Part shown: piece after piece, positions 18,380-27,963 of the stretch
Numbering within the stretch: the stretch's first letter is position 1
Layout of the letters: every line of letters begins with the position of its first letter
Source of the DNA: Clostridium sp. CAG:609
GTDB lineage: Bacteria > Bacillota_I > Bacilli_A > RF39 > UBA660
Length of the DNA stretch: 64,000 nucleotides
Assembly: GCA_000438075.1 (NCBI GenBank)
Contig: FR903548.1
Coordinates: 59,094-123,093, forward strand
Reading direction: 5' to 3'
Program-made: the position numbers and the translations under genes
The notes under the pieces: model-generated
Database searches by the model: none
What the model was told of the DNA's origin: nothing
The model's input: the letters and a program-made list of their open reading frames with translations, nothing else

Positions 18380-19471
18380 TTAAACATCATTTACATTTTT
18401 TCTAATTCTTTCAAGTTTACTCGGTAACGCTCCAACCATAATATCATCATTTATGTCGTTAACAACATCTTGTTCCAACAATTGATAATAAACATAATTA
18501 GTATTAATAATTCTTCTTTTAATATTTCCAAGTATTCCATTATATGAACTACTAAATTGTATAGAACCATAAGTCACTTCAAAGAAGTAAGTATTACCAT
18601 CCATTACATTAGTAATAGTATCAATCTTAACATTATTTAATACTCTCATCATCAAAAGTATATCGCTAACATCAAGATTCTTATTAATAACATCAATCAT
18701 TAAATTAAATACAACTGGATTTTCCATATCACCAAGTATCTTTGCAATCTCTAAATAATATCTATAATCTTTTCTCAAGCTTATCAAACTAAGTTTTTCT
18801 GTCAAATATTTTCTAACTTGATAACCATTATTCTTACAATTACTTATAACACTTGCAGCTTCAACAGTAATTTCTTCATCATCAATATTAAATTCTTCAA
18901 AAAACTTAATTAAATTCGGATACCCAAAAAAATTCCTATTCCTTGCAATGATGCAAGCTTCTCTAAGTCTATCTTGAATATTTTTACCCTTATTACTTAC
19001 CTCAGTACTCTTAAAATACTTTGTTAAATAATATGAACTATTCAAATCAACTGCATTATTAATTAAAAAGTTCGCATATGTATAATTAGTTCTTTCGTTA
19101 ATTAAATTTATATCACTTAAAATATCAAAAATATTTTCATACATAAAAACTTTATCATCAGGAATATCCATAAAATATTTAATATAATCAGATATCAAAA
19201 CCTCACAAGTTAAACCCTTGCTAGCCAAGAAGTCTAAAATATAATCTCTTTTTTTATCTTTAGTATTCATTAACTCCATCAAAGCTTCACAAGCACATCC
19301 ATCATCAAGATTATTTTTAAGTACTAGAACACCATTTTTAAAATTACTATCTAAACTAATTAACATTTCAAGTAATCTTTCATTTCTTTTTAATAAATCG
19401 CTTACTAAATCTTCATCCAGTCTATTATTTTCAATCATTTTAATTAATTTAATAACCAAATCTTTTTTCAT
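18380..19471 (-). CDS. Helical-repeat protein of unknown function
   Basis: 363 residues, cytoplasmic, not recognised. The sequence is a series of helical pairs (for example LVSDLLKRNERLLEMLISL and DISDILLMMRVLN-type segments) that could form a HEAT/ARM-like solenoid, ending with a short beta-rich part (TYFFEVTYGSIQFSSSYNG). A DDGCACEALMELM segment contains the only Cys pair. It has its own strong promoter and a good CCTCC-complement ribosome site. Function cannot be stated. Confidence 0.7.
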   Translation of the reverse strand: MKKDLVIKLIKMIENNRLDEDLVSDLLKRNERLLEMLISLDSNFKNGVLVLKNNLDDGCACEALMELMNTKDKKRDYILDFLASKGLTCEVLISDYIKYFMDIPDDKVFMYENIFDILSDINLINERTNYTYANFLINNAVDLNSSYYLTKYFKSTEVSNKGKNIQDRLREACIIARNRNFFGYPNLIKFFEEFNIDDEEITVEAASVISNCKNNGYQVRKYLTEKLSLISLRKDYRYYLEIAKILGDMENPVVFNLMIDVINKNLDVSDILLMMRVLNNVKIDTITNVMDGNTYFFEVTYGSIQFSSSYNGILGNIKRRIINTNYVYYQLLEQDVVNDINDDIMVGALPSKLERIRKNVNDV

Positions 19472-19491
19472 TCTTAACCTCCTTAAAAAAT

Positions 19492-19520
19492 ATTATATAT
19501 TAACAACTCACTAAAGTCAA
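19492..19520 (-). promoter_or_regulatory. Sigma-A promoter of the helical-repeat protein gene
   Basis: On the minus strand TTGACT (19520-19515), 17-bp spacer, TATAAT (19497-19492), about 20 bases before the start codon. Confidence 0.75.
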
Positions 19521-19587
19521 CAAAATTAACCAAAATAATATTTAAATTTAAATAATGTTATGGTATACTTAGGTAGAGGTGATGACA

Positions 19588-20274
19588 ATGCAAATAATAT
19601 GTAAATATTTCTTGTATTTTATGATATATTCTTTCCTAGGATGGTTCATGGAAGTTTGTGTATCTTTATGGAATAAACATAAATTTATAAACCGTGGATT
19701 TCTAATAGGTCCATATTGTCCAATCTATGGCTGGGGTTGCCTTGCAATAATCATAATCGTAGGTCAAAATACAAGTGACATTCTAAGTGTATTTCTAAAA
19801 TCAATTCTAATTTGTTCATTACTAGAATATTTCACAAGTTATTTCATGGAAAAAATATATAATGTAAGATGGTGGGACTACTCAAACAAAAAATTCAACA
19901 TCAACGGAAGAATTTGTCTTGAAACAATGATACCATTCGGACTTCTAGCATCTTTAATTATATATGTATTACATCCCGCAGTAATAAAACTAGTAAATTT
20001 ATTATCGCCAGAATCTGTAGTAATAATTGCAAGTATTCTATTTGTCATTTATATCATAGATAATATCGTATCAACATACATATTATTCAAAATAAAAGGT
20101 AAAATAAAAAGTGAAAGAAAAGATAACACTGAAAAAATTAAACAATACATTGAAAAATGGTTCCAAGATAACACAGTGTTATACCGTCGTATAAAAAATG
20201 CCTTTCCAAAATTCCAAGTATTTATAAAAGAATTAGAAAAATATAAAATTGTAAAGGACAAAGAAGAAAAATAA
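19588..20274 (+). CDS. CmpB-type membrane protein (putative ABC-transporter type IV family)
   Basis: 228 residues, about five membrane segments, then a basic cytoplasmic tail. The N-terminal block is diagnostic of the CmpB-type family: YSFLGWFMEVCVSLWNKHK, NRGFLIGPYCPIYGWGCL, LLEYFTSYFMEKIY and RWWDYS followed by NINGRICLE. The family is annotated as a putative ABC permease, but no ATPase is nearby and its transport role is unproven. ATG 19588 is chosen because GAGGT (19576-19580) precedes it by 7 nt; GTG 19579 and ATG 19582 lie within or too near this site. Confidence 0.85.
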   Translation: MQIICKYFLYFMIYSFLGWFMEVCVSLWNKHKFINRGFLIGPYCPIYGWGCLAIIIIVGQNTSDILSVFLKSILICSLLEYFTSYFMEKIYNVRWWDYSNKKFNINGRICLETMIPFGLLASLIIYVLHPAVIKLVNLLSPESVVIIASILFVIYIIDNIVSTYILFKIKGKIKSERKDNTEKIKQYIEKWFQDNTVLYRRIKNAFPKFQVFIKELEKYKIVKDKEEK

Positions 20275-20288
20275 ATCGGGGTAAAATT

Positions 20289-20624
20289 ATGAAAGAAAAC
20301 AAATACTTAACAGAACAAAATATTAAAATAATCTACACAAGATTAAAAACAGAAACAAACACTACTTTACTACCAATACTAGGTAGAAATTTAGAATTTG
20401 GTCTCGGTGAAATATGTCTTTTTGAAAAAGATAATCTATTTGTATTTTACATCATGAACAAAACAAACAAAGAATGCATCAAGCTTTTTGATAATATTAA
20501 TGATGCTATTAACTTTTTAGTAAATGTTTATGATTATTACAAATTCACTGATAACCTCGACGAGATGAAAAATATATTTTATGAAGTATTAAATTTAGAT
20601 AAAGAGTTAACAAAAACAAGATAG
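20289..20624 (+). CDS. Small protein of unknown function
   Basis: 111 residues, mixed alpha/beta, no membrane segment. It reads like a compact domain (TLLPILGRNLEFGLGEICLFEKDNLFVFYI then helices). It starts 14 bases after the CmpB-type gene, with GGGGT upstream, so it is probably co-transcribed with it. A hairpin follows. No family recognised. Confidence 0.65.
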   Translation: MKENKYLTEQNIKIIYTRLKTETNTTLLPILGRNLEFGLGEICLFEKDNLFVFYIMNKTNKECIKLFDNINDAINFLVNVYDYYKFTDNLDEMKNIFYEVLNLDKELTKTR

Positions 20625-20650
20625 GTAAAGAAAATTCTTTACTTATTTTT
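20625..20650 (+). terminator. Probable terminator
   Basis: GTAAAGAA (20625-20632) and TTCTTTAC (20635-20642) form an AT-rich stem with a very small loop, followed by TTATTTTT. Confidence 0.5.
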
Positions 20651-20664
20651 AAATTTAAAGTATA

Positions 20665-20693
20665 TTGTTATTAATCTCAAAATGTGTTAAGAT
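20665..20693 (+). promoter_or_regulatory. Promoter of the SNF2-type helicase gene
   Basis: TTGTTA (20665-20670), 17-bp spacer, TAAGAT (20688-20693), 22 bases before ATG 20715. Confidence 0.55.
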
Positions 20694-20714
20694 AAACAGA
20701 TGGAGGAAAAAACT

Positions 20715-23700
20715 ATGTCCACTAATTTAAATGATTTAATATCAAATACCAATGTAAGACAATTTATTTTTACAACAGACCTTATCAAAGGTACAAATTA
20801 TGATAAAGAAAAAGTAGACTTCGAAGGAAAAAAAATCTTAGAAAAAGATTCAAAAACAATAACATGTTACCATTTCGAAGTTGATTCCGAATCAAAACCA
20901 ACATACTATGATGTTTATATCTATATTAAAAGTAACAATGAAATCGCCAAAACCCTATGTGATTGCAAACAATATCGCAGCACCAATAGTTGTAAACACA
21001 TCGCAGCATCATTAATTAAATACTATGATGAAATGTTTGAGTCTATAGAAAATTTAAAAACCAATATTTCCAACGACATTTTAAAACAATTTGTGCCTCA
21101 AGAACAAAACACAATCAAAAAAGAGTTAAAACTAACATTATCTTTAGAGTTCAAAGAAAAAGATAACTACTTTTATTACAACAGCACTTACATAGACCAA
21201 TCTATAAAACTAACCATAGGTTTAGATAAAGAATACACATTAAAACCCCATGTCTCTTTATTCAAAGAAGCCTATGAAAATGGTTATGGTGAAGTATACT
21301 TTGGTAAAAACTTTACATACGATGCATCAAAACATTTTTTCAACGAAAATGACAAAAAAATAATTGATGCATATCTAAGATACTATGATTATGATGAATA
21401 TATAATGAGAAATCATACTAAAGAATTTTTAAAAGAAATCAAAGACACAACATTCATTGTTAATAACTACAAAATAAATGGTATCAAAGACGAATTTCCA
21501 TTAGAAACAAATCTTACAAAACACGATTCAATCTATGAACTTGAATTTGATTTAAATAACCTAGAATTTACTTCTAAAGATGACTATGAATACATCATCT
21601 ACAAAGGAAAAATGTATCACTTAACCAAAAAAGAACAAGAATTATTATCAAGTCTTATTAAAAATAAACTAGAAACAATTACAATAACAAAAGACATGGT
21701 TGACACATTTACAAAAGGATTATTATCAGTAGTTAGAAAAAACATTAACATAGACCAATCTGTAGATGATATTACACTACCAACAGATATAAAAACAAGG
21801 CTATATTTTGATCTTCGTTACAACTACATTATTGCAAGTGTATTATTCATCTATGGAAACGAAGAAATAGATTACTTTAGCAAAAATGATAAAATCTTGC
21901 GTGATATCGACTACGAAGTAAAAGTAGTAAATGACTTATTAACATATGGCTTTGAAATCGAAGATAACAAAATAATTTTAAATGACTTAGATAAAGAAGT
22001 AGAGTTTTTAGAAAAAGGTTTAGAAACTTTAGCAACAAAATATGAAATTTTCACAACAGAAAAATTCAAAGGTATAGAAATAAAGAAAAAAACAACAATT
22101 ACATCAATGTTTGGAATAGGTAAAGATAATATATTAAGTTATAACTTCAATCTTGGTAACATTGATTCAAGTGAACTAGTTAGTATTTTTGATAACATCA
22201 AATCAAAAAAGAAATACTATCGCTTAAAAAACGGAGATATCTTAAATCTTGAAGATGAATCATTAAAAGAACTAAATGATTTAGCAACTGAACTAGAACT
22301 TACTGATGAAGAAATAATCCAAGGAAAAGGTAACATCCAAAAATATCGTGCATTATACCTAGATAGTTTAAAATCAAATAAATACAACATAATTAAAACA
22401 GATAATTTATTTGATAACTTCATAGATAATTTTTACAAATATAAGGATTGTGAATTAACTCTATCAAGTGATGAATTAAAAATATTAAGAAATTACCAAA
22501 TAACCGGAGTTAAATGGTTATACAATTTATCTAAAACTGGCTTCGGAGGTATTCTTGCAGATGAAATGGGTCTAGGTAAAACAATTCAAGTAATTTATTA
22601 TCTAAAACAAATGCTAAAAGATAACCCAAATCACACATGTTTAATTGTGGTACCAACATCTCTAGCATATAACTGGGATCATGAATTTTCTTTGTATGGT
22701 AAATATATAAAAAGAGAAATTGTCGTTGGTCCAAAAGAACATCGTCGAAAAATATTAAAAAACATTAAAAAATATAATGTTTTAGTTACAACATATGGCT
22801 TACTTCGCGAAGATGAAGAATTCTACAAAGATATAATATTTGATACCATGATAATTGATGAAGCTCAAAATATCAAAAACAATATGGCAGGTATCACAAA
22901 AGTGGTTAAAAAAATAAATGCCACAACAAAATTTGCTCTAACCGGTACACCTTTAGAAAATTCTATCCTTGAGTTATGGAGTATATTTGACTTTATCATG
23001 CCAGGTTTTTTATCAAGTCTTACAAAGTTTCAAACAAAATATAAAATTAAAGACTTTGATGAACAAAGCGAAGAATTACTGGCAAATCTTTCTAAACAAA
23101 TAAATCCATTTATTCTAAGAAGAAAGAAAAAAGATGTTTACGAAGAGCTTCCGGATAAATTAATTAATGATATATATATTGATTTACTTGATGAACAAAA
23201 GAAACTATATGTCGCTGAACTTGAAAAAGTAAAAGATGAAATGGAAAACATAATTCATGATGATGGAATAAGTAAAGCAAGATTCTTAATTCTTCAATTA
23301 CTTACAAAACTTCGTCAAATATGTATTGAACCAAGTATTGTGTATGATGATTATAATAGTGGTTCAAATAAAATAGATACATTACTAAATATAACAAATG
23401 AATATATCAACAATGGTCACAAAATATTAATATTTTCATCATTTAAAACAGCACTAAACATAGTCCGTGATAAATTATCAAAAGCCAAAATAAAAAACTA
23501 TATGTTAGATGGAAGTGTTCCATCTAAAAACAGAATTGAAATGGTTGATAACTTTAATGCTAATGATGATGTCAAAGTATTTTTAATAATGTTAAAATCA
23601 GGAGGAACAGGTCTTAACTTAACTAGTGCAGATGTAGTAATTCACCTAGATTTATGGTGGAATCCTCAAGCAGAAAATCAAGCAACAGATCGAGCTCACA

Positions 23701-23900
23701 GAATTGGTCAAAAAAATACCGTCGAAGTAATTCACTTAATAACAAAAGGTACCATCGAAGAAAAAATACTTGAACTTCAAAACAAAAAAAGAGTTCTAAG
23801 TGATAAACTAATTGATGGTGAAAAAAGAGATCAAAATATTCTAGCAAATCTAACTGAATCAGATATTAAACATTTATTATCTTATGAGAATAATGATTAA
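20715..23900 (+). CDS. SNF2-family helicase with N-terminal SWIM zinc finger
   Basis: 1061 residues. A SWIM-type CxC..CxH finger near residues 83-100 (CDCKQYRSTNSCKHI) is followed by a long middle region, then the SF2 Snf2 motor: Walker A in LADEMGLGKTIQ near 615, DEAQNIKN (motif II), LTGTPLENS (motif III), and motifs V-VI at FLIMLKSGGTGLNL and DRAHRIGQKN. This domain order is that of bacterial RapA-like/YqhH-type proteins that translocate on dsDNA and may remodel protein-DNA or RNA polymerase complexes; the exact role is unknown. GGAGG lies 8 nt before ATG 20715; the ATG at 20700 overlaps the ribosome site. Confidence 0.93.
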   Translation: MSTNLNDLISNTNVRQFIFTTDLIKGTNYDKEKVDFEGKKILEKDSKTITCYHFEVDSESKPTYYDVYIYIKSNNEIAKTLCDCKQYRSTNSCKHIAASLIKYYDEMFESIENLKTNISNDILKQFVPQEQNTIKKELKLTLSLEFKEKDNYFYYNSTYIDQSIKLTIGLDKEYTLKPHVSLFKEAYENGYGEVYFGKNFTYDASKHFFNENDKKIIDAYLRYYDYDEYIMRNHTKEFLKEIKDTTFIVNNYKINGIKDEFPLETNLTKHDSIYELEFDLNNLEFTSKDDYEYIIYKGKMYHLTKKEQELLSSLIKNKLETITITKDMVDTFTKGLLSVVRKNINIDQSVDDITLPTDIKTRLYFDLRYNYIIASVLFIYGNEEIDYFSKNDKILRDIDYEVKVVNDLLTYGFEIEDNKIILNDLDKEVEFLEKGLETLATKYEIFTTEKFKGIEIKKKTTITSMFGIGKDNILSYNFNLGNIDSSELVSIFDNIKSKKKYYRLKNGDILNLEDESLKELNDLATELELTDEEIIQGKGNIQKYRALYLDSLKSNKYNIIKTDNLFDNFIDNFYKYKDCELTLSSDELKILRNYQITGVKWLYNLSKTGFGGILADEMGLGKTIQVIYYLKQMLKDNPNHTCLIVVPTSLAYNWDHEFSLYGKYIKREIVVGPKEHRRKILKNIKKYNVLVTTYGLLREDEEFYKDIIFDTMIIDEAQNIKNNMAGITKVVKKINATTKFALTGTPLENSILELWSIFDFIMPGFLSSLTKFQTKYKIKDFDEQSEELLANLSKQINPFILRRKKKDVYEELPDKLINDIYIDLLDEQKKLYVAELEKVKDEMENIIHDDGISKARFLILQLLTKLRQICIEPSIVYDDYNSGSNKIDTLLNITNEYINNGHKILIFSSFKTALNIVRDKLSKAKIKNYMLDGSVPSKNRIEMVDNFNANDDVKVFLIMLKSGGTGLNLTSADVVIHLDLWWNPQAENQATDRAHRIGQKNTVEVIHLITKGTIEEKILELQNKKRVLSDKLIDGEKRDQNILANLTESDIKHLLSYENND

Positions 23901-23927
23901 AAATTATTTTTTAAAACAAAAATACAT

Positions 23928-23934
23928 GTTATAA
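23928..23934 (+). promoter_or_regulatory. -10 box of the LemA-like remnant
   Basis: TGTTATAAT around 23926-23934 is an extended -10 element about 26 bases before the orphan ATG at 23960; no strong -35 is seen. Confidence 0.35.
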
Positions 23935-23959
23935 TACTACCATAAGAAATGAGATATTA

Positions 23960-24159
23960 ATGAACAAAGAACAATTATAGATGTCGAAGAACACTTGCAA
24001 GCTGCAAGAAGACTATATAATTCTAATGTTGCAATATATAATGAATTAATAAGTAAGATACCATCAAATATTGTTGCTAATAATTTAAAAATGGCTAAAA
24101 AAGAATTCTTCGAAGCAAACCCAAATGAAAAAGAAATGCTAGTTAAGTTCTCTAACTAA
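23960..24159 (+). pseudogene. Frameshifted remnant of a LemA C-terminal segment
   Basis: From 23962 one frame reads EQRTIIDVEEHLQAARRLYN and continues to NSNVAIYNELISKIPSN, then KKEFFEANPNEKE, ending at TAA 24157-24159. This is the C-terminal end of LemA-family proteins (ARRxYN, YN, FPxN, FF). The only ATG with promoter and spacing (23960) is in another frame and yields just MNKEQL before a stop; one extra base near 23972-23979 would join the two. The N-terminal membrane part of LemA is missing as well. So it is a truncated, frameshifted relic, or a single sequencing error in a very short LemA-like gene. It overlaps the end of the convergent hydrolase gene. Confidence 0.6.
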
Positions 24160-24173
24160 ATGCATTTCTTTTT
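24128..24173. terminator. Bidirectional terminator spanning both stop codons
   Basis: AAAAAGAAATGC (24128-24139) pairs with GCATTTCTTTTT (24162-24173) and, inside it, TAGTTA (24140-24145) pairs with TAACTA (24153-24158). The stops of the LemA remnant and of the hydrolase gene both lie within it. Confidence 0.85.
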
Positions 24174-25590
24174 CTGTTGGTATTAATTCTTCCAGTAACT
24201 TATATTGAAGTGCTAAATCTAAAGCCAATCTAACAAGTACTTCTTTTTCTTTTGTATAATTACTACATACAATCTTTTCTTCACCATTTGGTAAAACAAA
24301 AGTCTTTTTATTATGTTCATCAGTTTTAATATTTTTTACTTGATCTGGGTGTATTTGATAAATTCTATTATGTAATCTAGGTGAACCAACAAACAAAGTA
24401 ATATTATTAATTGGATCAACTACAAGTTGTGTACCTGCAAAACCTGGTGACATAAAACTTCTCCCAGAAAGCGGTGGATACACAGATAAATTATTAACAT
24501 CTGGTTGTTTTAAATAAACTAGTGAACCATAAAATTTAGTATATTTATCTAAATCTTTAAAACCAGTTTCAGTATCAGACATAGAAAACACACTTTCTTT
24601 CTTTAATAAATTTCCATTACACAAATTATTAGCAAACTTTATCATATCATCTTTTGTTGAAAAATAACCTGCATGCCCCGGAGCAATTCCTTGAAGTTCA
24701 CCGATAGCTATAGCTTTTTTATCATGTGGCGTCCCTGGATAATTATCATATCTAGTAATACCAAAACCTTCTTTAGTTACAATAGTTGAAAAATTTTCAT
24801 TAGCTATTTTATGTTTATTATAATTTGGTTCCCTTAATGCAGTATCCTTCATATCAACCATTTTAAGTATAGCTGTATTAATAAAACTAGTAAATTGCAT
24901 TCTTGTAACTCTTTCAACTACAATTCTTAATGCCATTGCACCCATATCTGTATATGAATTTTCATTTAATTCTTTTTCAACCGGATGCAAAGTATATAAT
25001 ATATTTAATGCATCATCGCTTGTTTTTGCACTATCAACTCTTTTATCAGTTACAACTTTTACTCTAAACTTAAGTAAATCATAAATTGTAGTATCACCAA
25101 GTTTTCTAAACTCTGGAACATATTTTTTAACGGGATCAAATACATCAATCAAACCAACTTCTTCAAGTTTTAATACTGCAACTGCAGTAAATACTTTTGA
25201 TGTTGATGCTAAATCAAATATTGTATCCATTTCCATAGGTATCTTTTTACTAACTAAATAACCATTTTCAAAATCAACTTCGCATCTATTACCACATATT
25301 ACAGTATCTCTAGTTTTAAATGTCCCAAAATCAAGTATTATCCCCGGAGTAATTTTAGTTTCATTTACAAATAAATCTATTATTTCTTTTAAACCACTTC
25401 TTAAAAACAACTTAAGTCTAATACTTGTTAAACTTTGATTTTTATTTTCCCTGATTATATCTAAAACAGGTCTAAGTAATATATCATAATCTTTATAACT
25501 ATATATATCTTGCAAACAACTTATACTAGTATTATTTTGATTTTCAACCATCTTATCAATGAATTTTTTATATATAAAATATTCTTTCAT
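24139..25590 (-). CDS. Serine beta-lactamase-fold hydrolase (class C/esterase-like), apparently cytoplasmic
   Basis: 483 residues of the beta-lactamase-related family that includes penicillin-binding esterases and D-aminopeptidases. The catalytic STSK is in FDLASTSKVFTAVAVLKLEE; the second motif, normally Y-x-N, reads Y-T-D in NSYTDMGAMAL; a HxG-like motif occurs as GHAGYFST. An N-terminal helical extension of about 75 residues precedes the domain. No signal peptide or anchor is seen, unusual for a wall enzyme, so a cytoplasmic esterase or peptidase is more likely. TTGACT-N17-TATAAT drives it. Its last codons lie inside a bidirectional terminator. Confidence 0.82.
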   Translation of the reverse strand: MKEYFIYKKFIDKMVENQNNTSISCLQDIYSYKDYDILLRPVLDIIRENKNQSLTSIRLKLFLRSGLKEIIDLFVNETKITPGIILDFGTFKTRDTVICGNRCEVDFENGYLVSKKIPMEMDTIFDLASTSKVFTAVAVLKLEEVGLIDVFDPVKKYVPEFRKLGDTTIYDLLKFRVKVVTDKRVDSAKTSDDALNILYTLHPVEKELNENSYTDMGAMALRIVVERVTRMQFTSFINTAILKMVDMKDTALREPNYNKHKIANENFSTIVTKEGFGITRYDNYPGTPHDKKAIAIGELQGIAPGHAGYFSTKDDMIKFANNLCNGNLLKKESVFSMSDTETGFKDLDKYTKFYGSLVYLKQPDVNNLSVYPPLSGRSFMSPGFAGTQLVVDPINNITLFVGSPRLHNRIYQIHPDQVKNIKTDEHNKKTFVLPNGEEKIVCSNYTKEKEVLVRLALDLALQYKLLEELIPTEKEMHLVRELN

Positions 25591-25617
25591 AACACATTTC
25601 TCCTAAAAACAAGACTT

Positions 25618-25646
25618 ATTATAATAATTATATGTGCAAAAGTCAA
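25618..25646 (-). promoter_or_regulatory. Sigma-A promoter of the hydrolase gene
   Basis: On the minus strand TTGACT (25646-25641), 17-bp spacer, TATAAT (25623-25618). Confidence 0.8.
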
Positions 25647-25697
25647 ATTTTTAATGCATTATTTGTCGAAGTGTGGTAAAATGAAGGAGGTGAAAAT

Positions 25698-26882
25698 ATG
25701 AAAAGGAAAAATAAGAAAGAAGTAGTAAAGACAACGAAGTTTAGTGACATAATTTCAACCTACAGGGCTGAAAGAAAGCTTACCCAAAAAGCTCTCGGAG
25801 ACATAATCGGAGTATCAGATAGAACCATTTCCAAGTGGGAAAACGGAGATACTGAACCAGATTTATATCATGTCAAGAAAATTTGCAAAACTCTGAATAT
25901 ACCTCCATCAAATTTATTCGTTTATAAAAAGACTTTAAATGATAGATTACATAAAATAGGTAACATTCTATCAATAATTATAAAATTTATATTAAAACAT
26001 GCATTAAAATTTATAATCGCAGTGGCTTTTTTGTATTTATTATTATTTTACATAAACAATTATAATTCAATTCAAATATATTCATTAAAATATCATAGTG
26101 ACAATATATATTTTAATCATGGATATTTTTATAAAACTAAAGTATATGATATTCTAACTATAGAAAACATAAAGGTAAACAAATTAGACTATACTCCGAT
26201 ATCTTATTATGTTGAATTATACACTTCAACTAACGGAGATAAAAAAGTTATTTATAAAGCTGATTCTTTAGAAAATATTTATATTGAAGAAACATTATCA
26301 GAACATGACTTACTAAATAAAGATACACTAAAAGGAATATCAAAGGGGCTTCATTTAAAAGTTACAACAACAGATGAAGACGGAAACACTCATGATTATG
26401 ATTGTTCAATATCCCTAAAAGAAAAATATAGCAATAACAAAATAATTGAAAAACAATATATAAATAATTCAGAAACAAGAATCATTTATCCAGTATTTTA
26501 TAACAATGAAGTTGAAACAAAAACAGCAATACCTACATTTGATGAATCAAATACTTTAGAAAAATTAGGTTACACATACAATAAGAATAAAGATTCATAT
26601 ACAAAAATAGATAATGAAGGTGGTAAGATTGAATATATGCCACCAGTTAAAACATTATATTATTATTACAATGACAATAATATGAGCTATCAAATTGATG
26701 TTAATATGAAAAGTAGTAAAATATTTTATAGAATTTTTGATAGAAACAAAAAATTGATAGAGGAAAAATTATATACTATCAATAAAAATAAAATAATTTT
26801 AAAAGAAAATCAAAAGAATGATAATATCGAAAAAATCCAGTATTTACTGGACATTTACAATAATATAACTAAATCTCTCTAA
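25698..26882 (+). CDS. Membrane-anchored XRE regulator with extracytoplasmic domain
   Basis: 394 residues. The N-terminal Cro/CI helix-turn-helix (residues about 20-75: YRAERKLTQKALGDIIGVSDRTISKWENGDTEPD) is joined to a membrane segment (about 108-127) and a C-terminal extracytoplasmic part of some 265 residues rich in Asn, Lys and Tyr. The layout suggests a one-component sensor that binds DNA inside the cell and reads a signal outside; no ligand family is recognised. Ribosome site AAGGAGGTG; a TGTGGTAAAAT extended -10 lies 16-26 bases upstream. It is divergent from the hydrolase gene and upstream of the secreted-protein gene, either of which could be its target. Confidence 0.78.
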   Translation: MKRKNKKEVVKTTKFSDIISTYRAERKLTQKALGDIIGVSDRTISKWENGDTEPDLYHVKKICKTLNIPPSNLFVYKKTLNDRLHKIGNILSIIIKFILKHALKFIIAVAFLYLLLFYINNYNSIQIYSLKYHSDNIYFNHGYFYKTKVYDILTIENIKVNKLDYTPISYYVELYTSTNGDKKVIYKADSLENIYIEETLSEHDLLNKDTLKGISKGLHLKVTTTDEDGNTHDYDCSISLKEKYSNNKIIEKQYINNSETRIIYPVFYNNEVETKTAIPTFDESNTLEKLGYTYNKNKDSYTKIDNEGGKIEYMPPVKTLYYYYNDNNMSYQIDVNMKSSKIFYRIFDRNKKLIEEKLYTINKNKIILKENQKNDNIEKIQYLLDIYNNITKSL

Positions 26883-26972
26883 CGTGAGAGCTCGAACTCC
26901 CGCAAGATTCTGTTTCAAACTTCGACAATATGTGCTAAGATGAAAGTGGATTTGAAAGGAGGTGAAATAATA

Positions 26973-27800
26973 TTGTATAGCTTGAGGAAAAGCGTAGCTG
27001 CTTTTGCCTTAATGTTATTATTATTTGTTACGACTTCAGCAAAAGCAGCTACTCTTACCGATGAGGAATATTCAAGATTAAAGATTATTTTCTCAGATGC
27101 CAGAATAGCTACCATGAGTGATGAAGATGCTCAAAGATATTTAAGTTATGATTTAGAAAATACTAATTCAATAAGTAAATATTATAGAGTAACTGAAACC
27201 GCAAATGGAACAACTTCAGTTGAAGTTACAAAAACAGAAGCTGAAGAGGCTTCTCAAGCGATTAATAATAATATAACAAGAGGTGCTTCACATAGAACTA
27301 CATATAAGAATATCCAGATAGTGGCTTCACCAATTTCTGGTAATCATTATTTTATGAAATTTCATGTAAACTGGTTATTGACACCTAGAGTAAAATCATA
27401 TGATGTTAATGCCATGAGAGTTGATGATGTCACAATACAAGAGGGAAGCCAAAAAGGAATGCAAATTTATGGATCTAATAATAATTATTCAGAAATAAGC
27501 TATTCTTATAATGGAACTAACATGGTAAATCAAAGTAATGGCTTTGGTATATCAATGAACCTAGTTGATGCTGCAACTGAATTTCAATTAGATATCGAAG
27601 CTATAGTTGTCTCAACTTCAAAATGGGCAACAGTATATGCAAGTTATCAACACGCTGCAACAAATGTTACGCTAGCACAATCAAAAGCATACAATATTAG
27701 TCATAATGGATATGGAGAGGTCATCAACTTCGCAACTGCCGTTGAAAATTATTATGACGGAATGCAAGGAGTATCCATCGCATTGGGATACACAGGGTAA
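26973..27800 (+). CDS. Secreted protein of unknown function
   Basis: 275 residues from a TTG start (26973) placed 8 nt after a near-perfect AAAGGAGGTG. A signal peptide is clear (MYSLRKSVAAFALMLLLFVT, cleavage likely after AKA). The mature part begins with a helical ATLTDEEYSRLKIIFSDARI motif, then a beta-rich domain with phrases such as VKSYDVNAMRVDDV, NGFGISMNLVDAA and ATVYASYQHAATNVTL, ending NYYDGMQGVSIALGYTG. I recall similar uncharacterised secreted proteins in Firmicutes but no function. An ATG at 26940 would put the ribosome site inside the gene and spoil the signal peptide. Confidence 0.75.
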   Translation: MYSLRKSVAAFALMLLLFVTTSAKAATLTDEEYSRLKIIFSDARIATMSDEDAQRYLSYDLENTNSISKYYRVTETANGTTSVEVTKTEAEEASQAINNNITRGASHRTTYKNIQIVASPISGNHYFMKFHVNWLLTPRVKSYDVNAMRVDDVTIQEGSQKGMQIYGSNNNYSEISYSYNGTNMVNQSNGFGISMNLVDAATEFQLDIEAIVVSTSKWATVYASYQHAATNVTLAQSKAYNISHNGYGEVINFATAVENYYDGMQGVSIALGYTG

Positions 27801-27963
27801 AGCAATTGTAATAGCAATAAATGTACCACCTATATATAAAGATATTGTGTATAGCTTTTATTGAAGGCTCCGAAAATTAAACCGTTTATATTGTTACAGA
27901 GAATTTAGGTAGGAACTATAAGACTAGTGACAATAAAAAATGAAACTAAAAAAACATCATCTA

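Noticed and set aside
26880..26910. T-arm-like sequence (GAGCTCGAACTCCCG) suggesting a tRNA fragment
   Set aside because: The bases flanking the would-be loop do not pair as a T-stem and no acceptor or anticodon arm is present.
27784..27864. Alternative frame WDTQGKAIVIAINVPPIYKD after the secreted-protein gene
   Set aside because: It reads like coding sequence, but the annotated end (YYDGMQGVSI then a short tail) matches my memory of how related proteins end; a frameshift is possible but unproven.
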